Below are positions 37,513-48,010 of a stretch of 64,000 bases of DNA, piece by piece. The DNA lies in NCBI GenBank assembly GCA_902587155.1, contig CACIKE010000001.1:117760-181759 (forward strand). Direction: 5' to 3'. Both the position numbers and the translations under genes were made by a program. The stretch is from an uncultured Pelagibacteraceae bacterium (GTDB lineage: Bacteria > Pseudomonadota > Alphaproteobacteria > Pelagibacterales > Pelagibacteraceae). Below the pieces are notes generated by a model, which saw only the letters and a list, made by a program, of their open reading frames with translations, was not told the DNA's origin and did no database searches. The first letter of the stretch is position 1. Each line of letters starts with the position of its first letter.

Positions 37513-38649
37513 ATGGAAAAAATAGTATTTAGAAAATTAATTTTAGATATATCTCTTAGGGCTTTAATCATAACTTTTACAATAGGTTTAATTGTATGGA
37601 TAATTCAAGCAGTTAATCACCTTGATTTTGTAATAAACGATGGTCATAACTTTAAAATCTATTTTTACTATAATTTGTATAATTTTCCAAAAATAATTCA
37701 TAGAATCATCCCTTTTGTTTTTGCTATCTCTATATTTTTTGAGTTAATAAAATATGAAAAAAACAATGAACTATTAATTTTTTGGACAAATGGAATAACA
37801 AAGAAAAAGTTTGTTCTTAGTCTTATCAATTTTGCCATAATTGCTATGTTTTTACAAATTATCATGGGTAGTTTTATTTCACCAAATAGCCAATTGAAAG
37901 CGAGAACATTTTTAAAAAACTCAAATATGGATTTTTTACCAAACTTAATTAAACAAGGAAAATTTATAGATATTGTTTCTGGATTAACAATTTTTATAAG
38001 TGAAAAAACTGAAGTAAACTCATTCAAAAATATTTATATTCAAGAAGGAGATTCATTCAGTCTAGAAAAAAGCGATAATCAAATAATTTTTGCAAAAGAA
38101 GGGTATCTTGTTGATGGAAATGAAAAATTATTTAGATTATTAAATGGAAAAATTGTAAGTATTAATAATGATAATAGATTAATTAGTTTTGAATTTGATA
38201 AGATAGATTACGATTTATCCAACTTTACGTCAAAAACAATTAAGATTGCGAAGATACAGGAATTGCCTTCTTATAAAATTTTGCAGTGTTCTCTAAGTTT
38301 AATGAGGAATAAGCCTTACATAGAAAAAATGTTTATTTGTGAAAAATCAAGACTTAAAAACCTAAATCAAGAAATTTATAAACGATTAATTAAACCTATA
38401 TACATACCTTTGTTAACTTTAATATGTTGTTTTCTACTTACTTTTTCAAAAGTACAAAATAATTTTACAATTAAAACAATAAAAGTGTTTTTATATTTAT
38501 TTATAGTTTTGATTTTATCAGAAACTTTAATGAGATATGTAGGTGAAACCAAAACAATATTAATTATTTTTATGTCTTTACCAATATTATTATTTTTTAC
38601 TGTTTTTAATTTTTTACAATCTAAGATTAAATATGATAAGAACCTTTGA
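37513..38649 (+). CDS. lptF: LPS export permease LptF
   Basis: A 378-residue inner-membrane YjgP/YjgQ-family permease that, with LptG and the LptB ATPase, pulls LPS out of the inner membrane. Six membrane segments: three before a periplasmic beta-jellyroll (about residues 130-270), three after it. N-terminal F-R-K-L-I-L-D and the S-P-N-S-Q-L-K-A segment after TM3 are typical. It overlaps lptG by 17 bases. Retention of this system means the cell has LPS or a similar outer-leaflet lipid. Confidence 0.9.
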   Translation: MEKIVFRKLILDISLRALIITFTIGLIVWIIQAVNHLDFVINDGHNFKIYFYYNLYNFPKIIHRIIPFVFAISIFFELIKYEKNNELLIFWTNGITKKKFVLSLINFAIIAMFLQIIMGSFISPNSQLKARTFLKNSNMDFLPNLIKQGKFIDIVSGLTIFISEKTEVNSFKNIYIQEGDSFSLEKSDNQIIFAKEGYLVDGNEKLFRLLNGKIVSINNDNRLISFEFDKIDYDLSNFTSKTIKIAKIQELPSYKILQCSLSLMRNKPYIEKMFICEKSRLKNLNQEIYKRLIKPIYIPLLTLICCFLLTFSKVQNNFTIKTIKVFLYLFIVLILSETLMRYVGETKTILIIFMSLPILLFFTVFNFLQSKIKYDKNL

Positions 38650-39712
38650 TAAATATTTTGTAAAATTATTTTTTAAAAAGATATTACTTATTTGTATGAT
38701 CTTTTTTTCTTTAATTTTTATTTTAACAATATTTGAGGAAATCACTTTTTTTAGTGATACAAACTCTAAATTTTATTTGCCTTTTTTCTTATCATTAATT
38801 AATGCACCAACAACTCTTCTGGAAATTCTTCCTTTTATAATTTTAATTTCATCTCAACTATTTTTTATTGAAATTATAAAAAATAAGGAAAATGAATTAA
38901 TAAAGATTAACAAATTAAATAATTCATATTTGATCAAATTATTAGCTTTGTGTTCATTCTTATTTGGTTTTTTTATTGTAACTCTTTATTATCCATTTTC
39001 CTCTAAACTTAAGTTTCTTTATTTTGATATTAAAAATATATATTCCGACGACGGTAAGTATCTTAAACATTACAATGAAAATGGTATATGGATAAAAGAT
39101 GAAATTAATGATGAAATCTTTATTATTAATGGTTCTACAAAAAAAAATAATTATTTAGAAAATGTTTTTATAACAAAATTTAATAAAAATTTTGATATTA
39201 TAGAAAATATTTTTTCTGCCAAAGTAGATATTAGCTCAAATAACTGGATTTTAGAAAAACCTACTTTATTTAAAAATAATAAACAGATTAAATTAGAAGA
39301 AAATCTGTTGTTAAACAGTAATTTCAATATCAATAAGATTAACAGCACATTTAGAGATCTAAATTCATTTAACTTATTCAAATTAATAAATCTTAAAGAA
39401 GAAAATAAATTATTAGGATATTCCTCTCAAGATATAGACCTTCATATTTTAAAAATTATCTCATTGCCCATTTTTTTAAGTATAATGGTAATAATTTCCT
39501 CAATAATAATGCTTAATATAAAGAAAGATAAAACTCATATATTTCATGTGCTTTTAGGAATAACATTGTCAGTAATTATATATTTTATTAGTAATATTTT
39601 TAGTGTATTTGGATTAACAAATAAAATTCCAATTTATTTATCGGTATTTTTTCCAATAATTTTGTTAAGTATTATTTCAATTATAGGTTTAATAAGAATA
39701 AATGAAAAATAA
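38633..39712 (+). CDS. lptG: LPS export permease LptG
   Basis: A 359-residue second permease of the LptBFG exporter, with the same three-jellyroll-three membrane layout as LptF. The beginning M-I-R-T-F-D-K-Y-F-V-K-L and the Y-Y-P-F-S segment after TM3 are LptG-like. The periplasmic domain runs about residues 130-260. Eleven-base overlap with lptD downstream. LptF and LptG could be swapped by name; order supports this assignment. Confidence 0.88.
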   Translation: MIRTFDKYFVKLFFKKILLICMIFFSLIFILTIFEEITFFSDTNSKFYLPFFLSLINAPTTLLEILPFIILISSQLFFIEIIKNKENELIKINKLNNSYLIKLLALCSFLFGFFIVTLYYPFSSKLKFLYFDIKNIYSDDGKYLKHYNENGIWIKDEINDEIFIINGSTKKNNYLENVFITKFNKNFDIIENIFSAKVDISSNNWILEKPTLFKNNKQIKLEENLLLNSNFNINKINSTFRDLNSFNLFKLINLKEENKLLGYSSQDIDLHILKIISLPIFLSIMVIISSIIMLNIKKDKTHIFHVLLGITLSVIIYFISNIFSVFGLTNKIPIYLSVFFPIILLSIISIIGLIRINEK

Positions 39713-42062
39713 GATTGCAATATTATTTATTATTTTTTTACAAGTTTTTTTTACGAAAATTCTATTTTCACAAGAAGTTGAATTTAATGCGTCAAATATA
39801 GAAATTTTAAATGAAAAAGAATTAACCATTGCAAATGATGCTGTGGCACTAATTAAAACAGATGGAATAAAAGTTGAGGGTTCTGTAATAAAATATTTTA
39901 AGGGTAAATCTTTATTAACTGTTGAAAATGGAAAAATTTTTAAAATAGATGACAATTTAGAAATTAATGCAAATCAAATTAAATATGATTTAAATAATTC
40001 GAAACTTATACTTGATAACAAAATTAATATCAGAGACAAACAAAACAACATCATAATTAATTCTAATAAAATTATTTATGAGATTAAAGATGAAAAAATT
40101 TTAGGTTTAAATGAATCGCAAATTTTAGATAATTTTGGTAATATCTACACAGTTAACGAATTCGAATATTCTCTTAAAAATGAAGTCATAAAACTAACTA
40201 ATCTTAAAGTTTTTGATAAAGAAAAAAATTTATTTGAGTTAGATTTAGGCTTTTTAGATTTAAATAAAAAAGAATTACTTGCAAAGGATGTGAGTCTTAA
40301 TTTTAAAATTTCAGAAAATTCTCAAAACGAACCCCGTCTTAAGGGTAGGAGTTTAGTCAGTAATGATCAAAACACAATTGTTAAAAAAGGAACTTTTACA
40401 TTTTGTAAGAAAAGAGAAAAGTGTCCACCTTGGGAGATGAGTGCAGATGAAATTAGACATGATAAAAAAAATAAAACGATACACTATAAAAATGCTAAAT
40501 TAAAAATATACGATAAGCATGTTTTTTATTTTCCAAAATTTTTTCATCCCGATCCAACTGTTGAAAGACAAACCGGTTTTTTAATTCCTAGATTACAAGA
40601 CAATAGCGCTACTGGATTATCTCTAAATTTGCCTTATTTTTTAGCAATCGCCAAAGATAAAGATATGACTTTGAACCCAAGGTTTTTTAATGATGATAAA
40701 TTTTTACTTCAAACCGAGTTTAGAAAAAAAAATAAGAATTCTGATTATATCATTGATTTAAGTCAGTTCATTTCTAGTGATGAGAACTCAAAAGGTCATC
40801 TATTTTATAATTTTAACAAAAACTATGTAAATAAGAATTCAGATAATGTTGAATTAAATATTCAATTAGAGCAAGTAACAAACAACACATATCTAAAAAC
40901 TTATAAACTGGAAAGCCCTATAATTAATGATACATCAATGCTTTCTAGCTCCATAAGTATTGCTTATAATAATAATCTTCAATCACTCGATACAAATATA
41001 GATGTTTACGAGGATTTATCAAAAACTGATTCTGATAAATATGAGTATGTACCTAATTTTTATTTTTCAAAAATTTTAAACGACAATTTAATTTTTAACT
41101 CAGAGGGATATTATAAAAACTATAATACGAATATAACAGAAAAAATTTTGATAAATAATTTTGAATATAATTCTATGCCAACATATTCAAAAAAGGGAGT
41201 AATAAATCAAAAAAAATTTCTAATAAAAAATATTAATTCTGAGGCCAAAAATTCGAAAAATTACAAAAATAAAAGTAATTTTAGTTTAGTACCAACTCTA
41301 CTAACAAACTATTCATTTCCATTAAAAAAAGAGACGAAAAATTTTGATAAAATACTAACACCTAGGTTTTCAATAAGATTAAGCCCCTCTCATACAAAAG
41401 ATGTACGAAAAAAAGACAGACAAATAAATTATAATAATATCTATGATCTTAATAGATTGGGTATATCTGATACAAGCGAGGGAGGAATTTCAGCTACATA
41501 TGGATATGAATATAAAAAAATAGATAAATCCAGTTTAAATGAGCAAATAACTTTAGGATTTGCAAACAACATAAGATTTGAGGAAAATAAAGACCTACCT
41601 AGCAATAGTAACTTAGGAGATAAGGTTTCAGATTTTGTTGGCTTATTTGAGTACAAGCCAGATAAAAATTTAAAGTTCAATTATGATTTCTCGTTGAAAA
41701 ATAATTTGATAAATAAAAATTATGAGCTTTTTGGATTTGAATTCTATTTAAATAATTTAACTTCAAAAGTTGAGTATCTTAATGAGAATAATAGTAACTC
41801 AAAGACCTCATATATACAAAATGAAACCAAGTATAAATTTAATGAAAATAATAGTATAATTTTTGAAACAAGAGAAAATAAAGAAAAAAGTTTTACAGAA
41901 TTTTATAATTTAATCTATCAATATCAAAATGACTGTTTAAGCGCAGCAATTGAATATAATAAAGAATATTACATTGATAAAGATTTGCAACCATCTGAAA
42001 ATTTATTTTTTAAAATTTCAATCTTGCCATTTGGTGGATTTAATAGTCCCAACTTAAGATGA
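39702..42062 (+). CDS. lptD: LPS-assembly outer-membrane protein LptD
   Basis: A 786-residue outer-membrane barrel with a signal peptide (about 1-23, ending L-F-S-Q-E). The OstA-like jellyroll (about 25-230) is followed by the LptD barrel with E-K-C-P-P-W, F-P-K-F-F-H-P-D-P-T and the R-Q-T-G-F-L-I-P motif. The final residues S-I-L-P-F-G-G-F resemble the usual LptD end. It forms the translocon that puts LPS in the outer leaflet. The next gene, surA, overlaps by four bases. Confidence 0.93.
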   Translation: MKNKIAILFIIFLQVFFTKILFSQEVEFNASNIEILNEKELTIANDAVALIKTDGIKVEGSVIKYFKGKSLLTVENGKIFKIDDNLEINANQIKYDLNNSKLILDNKINIRDKQNNIIINSNKIIYEIKDEKILGLNESQILDNFGNIYTVNEFEYSLKNEVIKLTNLKVFDKEKNLFELDLGFLDLNKKELLAKDVSLNFKISENSQNEPRLKGRSLVSNDQNTIVKKGTFTFCKKREKCPPWEMSADEIRHDKKNKTIHYKNAKLKIYDKHVFYFPKFFHPDPTVERQTGFLIPRLQDNSATGLSLNLPYFLAIAKDKDMTLNPRFFNDDKFLLQTEFRKKNKNSDYIIDLSQFISSDENSKGHLFYNFNKNYVNKNSDNVELNIQLEQVTNNTYLKTYKLESPIINDTSMLSSSISIAYNNNLQSLDTNIDVYEDLSKTDSDKYEYVPNFYFSKILNDNLIFNSEGYYKNYNTNITEKILINNFEYNSMPTYSKKGVINQKKFLIKNINSEAKNSKNYKNKSNFSLVPTLLTNYSFPLKKETKNFDKILTPRFSIRLSPSHTKDVRKKDRQINYNNIYDLNRLGISDTSEGGISATYGYEYKKIDKSSLNEQITLGFANNIRFEENKDLPSNSNLGDKVSDFVGLFEYKPDKNLKFNYDFSLKNNLINKNYELFGFEFYLNNLTSKVEYLNENNSNSKTSYIQNETKYKFNENNSIIFETRENKEKSFTEFYNLIYQYQNDCLSAAIEYNKEYYIDKDLQPSENLFFKISILPFGGFNSPNLR

Positions 42063-42994
42063 TTTTAAAAAATAGAATTGTTTTTTTTTGTTTGATTTTT
42101 TTTTCATCAATTAGCATAGCTTTCTCTGAAATAAATCTAAGAATAATTATGAAAGTAGGCACTGAGATAATCACAACATATGATATCGAAAAGGAACGTA
42201 ATTATCTATTACTTTTAAATCCAAAACTAGGAGCATTGGATGATAAAAAAATTTTGGAAATATCTAAAAAATCTCTAATTAAAGAAACAATAAGAAAAAA
42301 TGAAATTTTAAAATACAAGGCATTAGATCTACAAAACCCTCAAATTGAATTTATTTTAAATGACGTAATTAAAAATTTAGGTTTTCAAAATATGAGCGAA
42401 TTTCAAAGTCATTTAAAAAAATTAGATATCTCAATTAATGATATAAAGGAAAAAATTGAAATACAAAATCAATGGAAAAGTTTGGTTTATGCTAGGTATT
42501 CAAATAGTTTAAAGATTGATACCGAGGGTCTAAAAAAACAAATTGAAAATACCAGTAAAGAGAATTTTTTATTAGAATATAACTTATCTGAAATTGTTTT
42601 TACTAAAAAAAATAATTTATCATTGAAGGATCTTGTTAATGAGATTCAAGAAAGTATTAAAGATATAGGATTTGAAAATACTGCAATAATATATAGTGTC
42701 TCTGATAGTTCAAAGGTTGGGGGTAAAATAGGATGGATTAGAAAAAATAATCTGTCAATCAATGTAGCAAGATATTTGGAAAAAATAAAATTAGATAACT
42801 CTAGTTATCCGATTAAAATTGGTAATAATTTTCTAATTCTTAAAATTAATGATGAAAGAAGAATTCCGTTTGAAATTGATAAACAAAAAGAATTAGATAA
42901 AATGATTAGAATTGAAAAATCCAAACAATTAGAAATATTTTCAAATATTTTTTATAATAAAATAAAGTTAAATAATGAAATAAATGAATTTTAG
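42059..42994 (+). CDS. surA: Periplasmic chaperone/peptidyl-prolyl isomerase SurA-like
   Basis: A 311-residue periplasmic protein with a signal peptide (about 1-24). The SurA N domain begins with M-K-V-G-T-E-I-I-T-T-Y-D-I-E and runs to about residue 170. A single parvulin-like domain (about 170-275) follows, with V-G-G-K-I-G-W-I. E. coli SurA has two such domains; this form is short, as in many alphaproteobacteria. It helps outer-membrane proteins such as LptD fold. It overlaps pdxA by eleven bases. Confidence 0.88.
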   Translation: MILKNRIVFFCLIFFSSISIAFSEINLRIIMKVGTEIITTYDIEKERNYLLLLNPKLGALDDKKILEISKKSLIKETIRKNEILKYKALDLQNPQIEFILNDVIKNLGFQNMSEFQSHLKKLDISINDIKEKIEIQNQWKSLVYARYSNSLKIDTEGLKKQIENTSKENFLLEYNLSEIVFTKKNNLSLKDLVNEIQESIKDIGFENTAIIYSVSDSSKVGGKIGWIRKNNLSINVARYLEKIKLDNSSYPIKIGNNFLILKINDERRIPFEIDKQKELDKMIRIEKSKQLEIFSNIFYNKIKLNNEINEF

Positions 42995-43916
42995 ACCAAT
43001 TTTAATAGTTCCAGGTGAACAAAAAAGTATTTTTTTTGAAATATTTTTCAAATCGATAAAATCAAAAAAATTTATTAGTCCCTTAATTTTAATTTGTGAT
43101 AAAGAAAATTTATATAGAGAAATTATAAGATTTAAATTTAAAAAAAAAATAGAGGTATTAAGTTTTAATGAAATTTGCAAAAAAAAATTACAAAATAGAA
43201 AAATTTATTTGATAAATGTTTCAAATAAGATACCTGAATTTTATGTAAAAAGATGCTTTAAAAAGGCTTTTGATTTATTAAGGAAAGGTGTAACAAACAA
43301 AATTATTAATGGTCCCATAAATAAAACCAAAACTTTAAATAAAAAATTTTTAGGTGTGACTGAATATATTGCTAATTCTTTTAATAAAAAAAAGTTTGCG
43401 ATGTTAATTTATAATCCCAAATTATCAGTTTGTCCTGTTACTACTCATTTACCCCTTAGATTGGTAAAAAATCATATCACCAAAAAAACATTAAGAGAAA
43501 AAATTCTAATCATTAATGATTTTTATAAAAAATTTCTTAAAATTAAACCCAAAATAGCTGTTACAGGTCTTAATCCTCATTGTGAAAGTATACTTAAATT
43601 CAACGAGGATGAAAAAATTATAAGCCCAGTGATTAACTCCATAAAAAATCAGATTAATGTTAAAGGGCCTTTTCCCTCAGATACAATATTTCTTAAAAAA
43701 AATAGAGAGAAATTTGACGTGATAATTGGAATGTATCATGATCAAGTTTTAGGCCCAATAAAAACTCTTTTTGAGTATGATGCAATTAATATTACTTTAG
43801 GTTTACCTTTTTTAAGAATTACTCCAGATCATGGTCCTAATGAAAAAATGGTTGGGAAAAATAAATCCAATCCAATTAGTTTAATAAATGCACTAAGCTT
43901 TCTCGACAATCAATGA
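42984..43916 (+). CDS. pdxA: 4-hydroxythreonine-4-phosphate dehydrogenase
   Basis: A 310-residue NAD-dependent enzyme of pyridoxal phosphate synthesis. I-N-G-P-I-N-K, the metal-binding histidines in C-P-V-T-T-H-L-P-L and G-M-Y-H-D-Q-V-L-G-P, plus the late P-D-H-G segment, are all present. It lies inside the lpt-surA-pdxA-rsmA cluster, whose order is widely conserved in proteobacteria. Confidence 0.94.
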   Translation: MNFRPILIVPGEQKSIFFEIFFKSIKSKKFISPLILICDKENLYREIIRFKFKKKIEVLSFNEICKKKLQNRKIYLINVSNKIPEFYVKRCFKKAFDLLRKGVTNKIINGPINKTKTLNKKFLGVTEYIANSFNKKKFAMLIYNPKLSVCPVTTHLPLRLVKNHITKKTLREKILIINDFYKKFLKIKPKIAVTGLNPHCESILKFNEDEKIISPVINSIKNQINVKGPFPSDTIFLKKNREKFDVIIGMYHDQVLGPIKTLFEYDAINITLGLPFLRITPDHGPNEKMVGKNKSNPISLINALSFLDNQ

Positions 43917-44701
43917 TAAAAGCCAAAAAAAGCCTTGGGCAGAATTTTCTAGTTAATCAAGATGTAATTAAAAAAATAGTAAATATAGTTGATATTGATA
44001 ATAAAGATGTTCTTGAAGTAGGACCAGGTACAGGGAATTTAACCTCTGAAATTTTAAAGAGAAATCCAAATAAATTTTTAGTAGTCGAGAAAGATAATGA
44101 ATTAGCAAATAAACTTCTAGAGAAGTTTAGCTCAAATATTAAAATTATAAATGAAGATATATTAGAAATAAACGAAAATGATTTAAATAATCAAATTTTA
44201 ACTGTTTTTGGAAATTTACCGTATAATATTTCAACAGAAATTTTGATTAAGTGGATCTTGAATTTAAATGAAAAAAAAATTTGGTTTAATTATCTTGTAT
44301 TAATGTTTCAAAAAGAAGTGGCAAATAGAATTATAGCAAAATACAATACTCGTGAATATGGAAGATTATCTATTTTAACTAATTGGCGACTAAAAGTAAA
44401 AAAAGTTTGCGATGTTAGTCCAAGTTGTTTTCAACCAAAACCTAAAGTTGAGAGCTCTCTTTTATTATTCGAACCAAAAGAAAATTTTTTTGATTTTATA
44501 AACTCAAAAAATTTAGAAAAAATTACAAATGTATTTTTTATGCATAGAAGAAAAATGATTAAAAAACCTTATAAGCAACTATTTAAAAATAATACTGATA
44601 TAGCTTATAAGTTAGGGATCAATTTAAATGTAAGACCTCAAAATTTAGACCCAAACACTTATTTTGAGCTTACAAAAGAATATGAATTTCTAAGACGTTA
44701 A
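43913..44701 (+). CDS. rsmA: 16S rRNA dimethyladenosine transferase
   Basis: A 262-residue methyltransferase (KsgA) that dimethylates two adenines near the 3' end of 16S rRNA. Motifs: K-S-L-G-Q-N-F-L, the SAM site [10 protein letters not shown], and catalytic N-L-P-Y-N-I. The C-terminal domain is compact. It starts in an ATGA overlap with pdxA and overlaps the convergent gmk by twelve bases. Confidence 0.96.
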   Translation: MIKAKKSLGQNFLVNQDVIKKIVNIVDIDNKDVLEVGPGTGNLTSEILKRNPNKFLVVEKDNELANKLLEKFSSNIKIINEDILEINENDLNNQILTVFGNLPYNISTEILIKWILNLNEKKIWFNYLVLMFQKEVANRIIAKYNTREYGRLSILTNWRLKVKKVCDVSPSCFQPKPKVESSLLLFEPKENFFDFINSKNLEKITNVFFMHRRKMIKKPYKQLFKNNTDIAYKLGINLNVRPQNLDPNTYFELTKEYEFLRR

Positions 44702-45322
44702 CTTTTCAACATGGTTTCTTATGAATTCAGAGTCGTAATCTTTTGATCCATTGTTCATTTCAGCATTAATCAAATCTTTAATTTTAGAGTAACACTTATT
44801 AAGTTCATCATTAATTACTACATAATCATAGTTTATCCAGTGTAAAACATCTCTTTCAAATTGATTCATTCTTTCCTCAACAATTAATTTGTCACTTTTG
44901 TGTCTATTTATTAATCTATCATGTAAGATCTTTTTACTAGGTGGTAAAATAAAAAAAGTAACTAATTTATAGTCTAATTTTTTATTTTTAATTTGATCAG
45001 CTCCTTGCCAATCGATATCAAAAAGCACATTATGCCCTTTATTTAAATTATCTATTACTGGTGTTCTGGTAGTACCATAATAATTATCAAATACTTTTGC
45101 AAATTCTAAAAATTCTTGATTCTTTATTAGTCTTTTAAATTCATTGTCATTTACAAAGAAATAATCTTTGTTTGGAATTTCACCTGATCTAGGCTGTCTT
45201 GTTGTGTGTGAAATTGAAATTTTAAAATTATCTTGATTTGAAAGTAAATTAACTAAGGTAGTTTTGCCTGCTCCTGACGGAGAGGAAAGGATAACCATTA
45301 TCCCATCATTTGCTGAGGGCAT
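44690..45322 (-). CDS. gmk: Guanylate kinase
   Basis: A 210-residue kinase that phosphorylates GMP. Walker A is [10 protein letters not shown], and T-T-R-Q-P-R-S-G-E is the GMP-binding loop. I-D-W-Q-G-A follows as usual. It lies eight bases after acpP on the same strand; in most alphaproteobacteria fabF, mltG and a YicC gene lie between these two, and none is present here. Confidence 0.96.
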   Translation of the reverse strand: MPSANDGIMVILSSPSGAGKTTLVNLLSNQDNFKISISHTTRQPRSGEIPNKDYFFVNDNEFKRLIKNQEFLEFAKVFDNYYGTTRTPVIDNLNKGHNVLFDIDWQGADQIKNKKLDYKLVTFFILPPSKKILHDRLINRHKSDKLIVEERMNQFERDVLHWINYDYVVINDELNKCYSKIKDLINAEMNNGSKDYDSEFIRNHVEKLTS

Positions 45323-45329
45323 TTAAATT

Positions 45330-45569
45330 TTAGTTGGCTTTGCCTTCAATAAATTTAACTGCATCACCTACTGTTAAAATCTTTTCAGCCTCACTATCTG
45401 AAATTTCTGAACCAAATTCCTCCTCAAAGGCCATAACTAACTCAACTGTGTCCAGGCTATCAGCGCCCAAATCATCAATAAAACTTGATTCCTCTGTGAC
45501 TTTTGACTCATCTATTCCCAAATGATCTGCGACTATCTTTTTAACTTTGCTTGAAATATCTTCTGACAT
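45330..45569 (-). CDS. acpP: Acyl carrier protein
   Basis: A 79-residue acidic four-helix protein that carries fatty acyl chains on 4'-phosphopantetheine. The attachment serine is S38 in L-G-A-D-S-L-D. The sequence is very close to the general bacterial ACP. It lies 52 bases downstream of fabG and just before gmk. Confidence 0.98.
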   Translation of the reverse strand: MSEDISSKVKKIVADHLGIDESKVTEESSFIDDLGADSLDTVELVMAFEEEFGSEISDSEAEKILTVGDAVKFIEGKAN

Positions 45570-45621
45570 ATAAATCCCTTTTTTTTATTATAAATCGTTA
45601 ATAGTTTAATTACTTGGATTG

Positions 45622-46359
45622 TCAAGCCATATACAAGCCTCCATTTACATGTAATGTTTCGCCATTTATATAGTCTGCATCATTAGATGCTAAAAAAAGA
45701 ACCGCATTAGCAATATCATCAGGTTCCCCCAATCTAGCTGAAGGTATTTTGGAAACAATAATTTCCTTAAATTTCTCATCAATCTTATCAGTCATTGCTG
45801 TTTTAATAAAACCTGGAGAAATACAGTTTATATTAATATTCTTTTTTGCATATTCTAGTGATAAACTTTTTGACATTGCTATAAGACCTGCTTTTGATGC
45901 GGTATAATTAGTTTGACCTATATTTCCAGTATGTCCCACAACTGAAGTAATGTTAACAATCTTACCTTTTTTGTTTTTTAACATTTTTTTAATTGCATAC
46001 TTACACATTAAAAATGTAGATGTTAGATTGAGGTCAATGACTTTTTTCCACTCATCTAAGGTCATCCGTATTGCTAAATTATCATTTGCGACTCCAGCAT
46101 TGTTAATTATACAGTCCAAATTTCCACCAAGCTCTTGAGACGCTTGCTCAATAAAGTTTTCAACTTTGTCATTTTGAGAAATATCAAATGGTAATATTTT
46201 AAGATTGTAGAATTTTTTTTTAAGTTCCTCTAATTTATGAACTTTTGTTCCTGAAGCTATTATATTAGCTCCAGTTTCACTTAATTTTTTAACAATAGAG
46301 CTACCTATTCCACCTGTAGCGCCAGTAACAATTATATTTTTTTTATTTAAATCACTCAT
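45622..46359 (-). CDS. fabG: 3-oxoacyl-[acyl-carrier-protein] reductase
   Basis: A 245-residue short-chain dehydrogenase. The NADP site is T-G-A-T-G-G-I-G, N-N-A-G-V-A follows, and the catalytic Ser and Y-T-A-S-K are in normal place. It reduces 3-oxoacyl-ACP in fatty acid elongation. It starts in an ATGA overlap with fabD, and acpP follows. Confidence 0.96.
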   Translation of the reverse strand: MSDLNKKNIIVTGATGGIGSSIVKKLSETGANIIASGTKVHKLEELKKKFYNLKILPFDISQNDKVENFIEQASQELGGNLDCIINNAGVANDNLAIRMTLDEWKKVIDLNLTSTFLMCKYAIKKMLKNKKGKIVNITSVVGHTGNIGQTNYTASKAGLIAMSKSLSLEYAKKNININCISPGFIKTAMTDKIDEKFKEIIVSKIPSARLGEPDDIANAVLFLASNDADYINGETLHVNGGLYMA

Positions 46360-47282
46360 ATGATTAAGTTTTTTATATCTGATTGATCATTAATAGAAGT
46401 AATTTTTACATCTTTATTTATTCTTTTAACAAGGCCAGACAATACTTTTCCCGGGCCAATTTCAACAAATTGTTCAACACCCTTTTTTATCATATTAATT
46501 ATGCTCTCTCTCCACCGAACTCTTTTTTCAATTTGATCAATAAGTAAATTTTTTAAATTGTGTGGGTTAGATACTTCTTCTCCAGTCACATTAGAAAAAA
46601 TTATATTATTTGAATGCTTAAAATCAATTTTTTTCAATTGATTGCTCATTACTTCAGTTGCTTTGTGCATTAGACTACAGTGAAATGGTGCACTCACCGA
46701 TAGTTTAATACTCTTTATTTTTTTTGTATTCAAAAAATTATTTATTAATTCTAAATCTTTTATTTTTCCACTTAAAACTAATTGACCGTTTGAATTATCA
46801 TTTGCGATTTCAGCTTTAAAACTATTAGAGTTATCATTTAAAATTTTTTCAATATCTTCTATTTTTGACCCTAATACAGCTAACATACCGCCTTCACCTT
46901 TTGGAACAGAATCCTGCATAGCTTTTCCTCTAGTTCTTAGTAATTTTATTGTTTCATTAAAATCTAAATACCCAGCACATGATAATGCAGAATACTCTCC
47001 TAATGAATGTCCAGCAAAATATTTTGCTTTATTTAAGTCTATATTAAATTCTTCTTTAATAACTTTAAATATTGAATAACTAACAAGAAATATTGCTGGC
47101 TGGGTATTTTCTGTATAATCTAACTCTTCTTTAGGACCATTCAATATAATTTTCGAAAGATTAAGTCCTAATATATCATCAGCTTCGTTAAATAAATTTT
47201 TAACAACATTGTATTTATCAAAAAATTCTTTTCCCATTCCAACTATTTGTGAACCCTGACCAGGAAAAATTATGGAATTCAT
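46356..47282 (-). CDS. fabD: Malonyl-CoA:ACP transacylase
   Basis: A 308-residue acyltransferase that loads malonate on ACP. The start F-P-G-Q-G-S-Q, the nucleophile G-H-S-L-G-E-Y and the catalytic histidine in A-P-F-H-C-S-L-M are present. It leads the fabD-fabG-acpP-gmk transcript and is divergent from rpsF across 86 bases. Confidence 0.96.
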   Translation of the reverse strand: MNSIIFPGQGSQIVGMGKEFFDKYNVVKNLFNEADDILGLNLSKIILNGPKEELDYTENTQPAIFLVSYSIFKVIKEEFNIDLNKAKYFAGHSLGEYSALSCAGYLDFNETIKLLRTRGKAMQDSVPKGEGGMLAVLGSKIEDIEKILNDNSNSFKAEIANDNSNGQLVLSGKIKDLELINNFLNTKKIKSIKLSVSAPFHCSLMHKATEVMSNQLKKIDFKHSNNIIFSNVTGEEVSNPHNLKNLLIDQIEKRVRWRESIINMIKKGVEQFVEIGPGKVLSGLVKRINKDVKITSINDQSDIKNLII

Positions 47283-47331
47283 TTAAAAATTTATTTAATT
47301 ATTGCTTTTTTTACTATTGTAATTGAGAATT

Positions 47332-47337
47332 TATAAT
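47332..47337 (+). promoter_or_regulatory. Predicted -10 element of the rpsF operon
   Basis: A perfect TATAAT lies 32 bases before the rpsF start. TTTACT at 47310-47315 is a weak -35 at 16 bases spacing. The transcript leader would be only about 25 bases, too short for the S6:S18-binding leader structure known from other bacteria. Confidence 0.45.
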
Positions 47338-47368
47338 AGTATATCCTCACTTTTTATTAAAGATTTAT

Positions 47369-47731
47369 ATGAATTTATACGAACACACAATTATAGCTAG
47401 ACAGGATGCTTCTCCAGCAGAATTGAAGCAACTTACGGAAAAATACTCAAAAATAATAGAAAAAAATGATGGGGAAATAGTTAAAACTGAAAATTGGGGC
47501 CTTCTTAATTTATCGTATTTGATAAAAAAAAATAGAAAAGGAAGCTTTATTCACTTTAAAATTAAGGGTAACGGTAAATTGATTGAACAGTTAGAAAAAA
47601 ATGAGGCTATAGATAAAAAGTTGTTAAGAAACTTGACAGTAAGAGTGAAAAAATTTGATTTAAAAAGTAATTTCTTCGCAAAAAAAGACGATTTAGAAGC
47701 TTCTGAAAAAAAAGAGACAATAAAAAATTAG
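47369..47731 (+). CDS. rpsF: 30S ribosomal protein S6
   Basis: A 120-residue S6 with the usual start [11 protein letters not shown] and the N-W-G-L-L-N-L-S-Y strand. The C-terminal tail is acidic/lysine-rich, as in many S6 proteins. First gene of rpsF-rpsR-rplI-dnaB; two bases separate it from rpsR. Confidence 0.96.
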   Translation: MNLYEHTIIARQDASPAELKQLTEKYSKIIEKNDGEIVKTENWGLLNLSYLIKKNRKGSFIHFKIKGNGKLIEQLEKNEAIDKKLLRNLTVRVKKFDLKSNFFAKKDDLEASEKKETIKN

Positions 47732-47733
47732 AT

Positions 47734-48006
47734 ATGCCAAAAAAACAAAGTGGTAATAAAAAAGGAAAGCAAAGCAACTTTGCAAAACTTAGTATTTTTC
47801 AGCCAAATAAATATAAGTTTAAGAAGAGTTGTCCTTTATCAGTTAAAGGAGCCCCTGAGATTGATTATAAAAATATTAAACTACTCAAAAAATATGTTTC
47901 TGAAAATGGTAAGATTCTTCCCTCCAGAGTAACAAATGTATCTCAAAAAAAACAAAGAGAATTGTCTCTATCTATCAAAAGAGCAAGAAATCTAGCTTTA
48001 ATATAA
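47734..48006 (+). CDS. rpsR: 30S ribosomal protein S18
   Basis: A 90-residue S18. The family blocks [19 protein letters not shown] and [10 protein letters not shown] are intact. The N-terminal extension before the core (about 30 residues) contains a K-S-C-P-L segment. It binds S6 in the small-subunit platform. Confidence 0.96.
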   Translation: MPKKQSGNKKGKQSNFAKLSIFQPNKYKFKKSCPLSVKGAPEIDYKNIKLLKKYVSENGKILPSRVTNVSQKKQRELSLSIKRARNLALI

Positions 48007-48010
48007 AATA

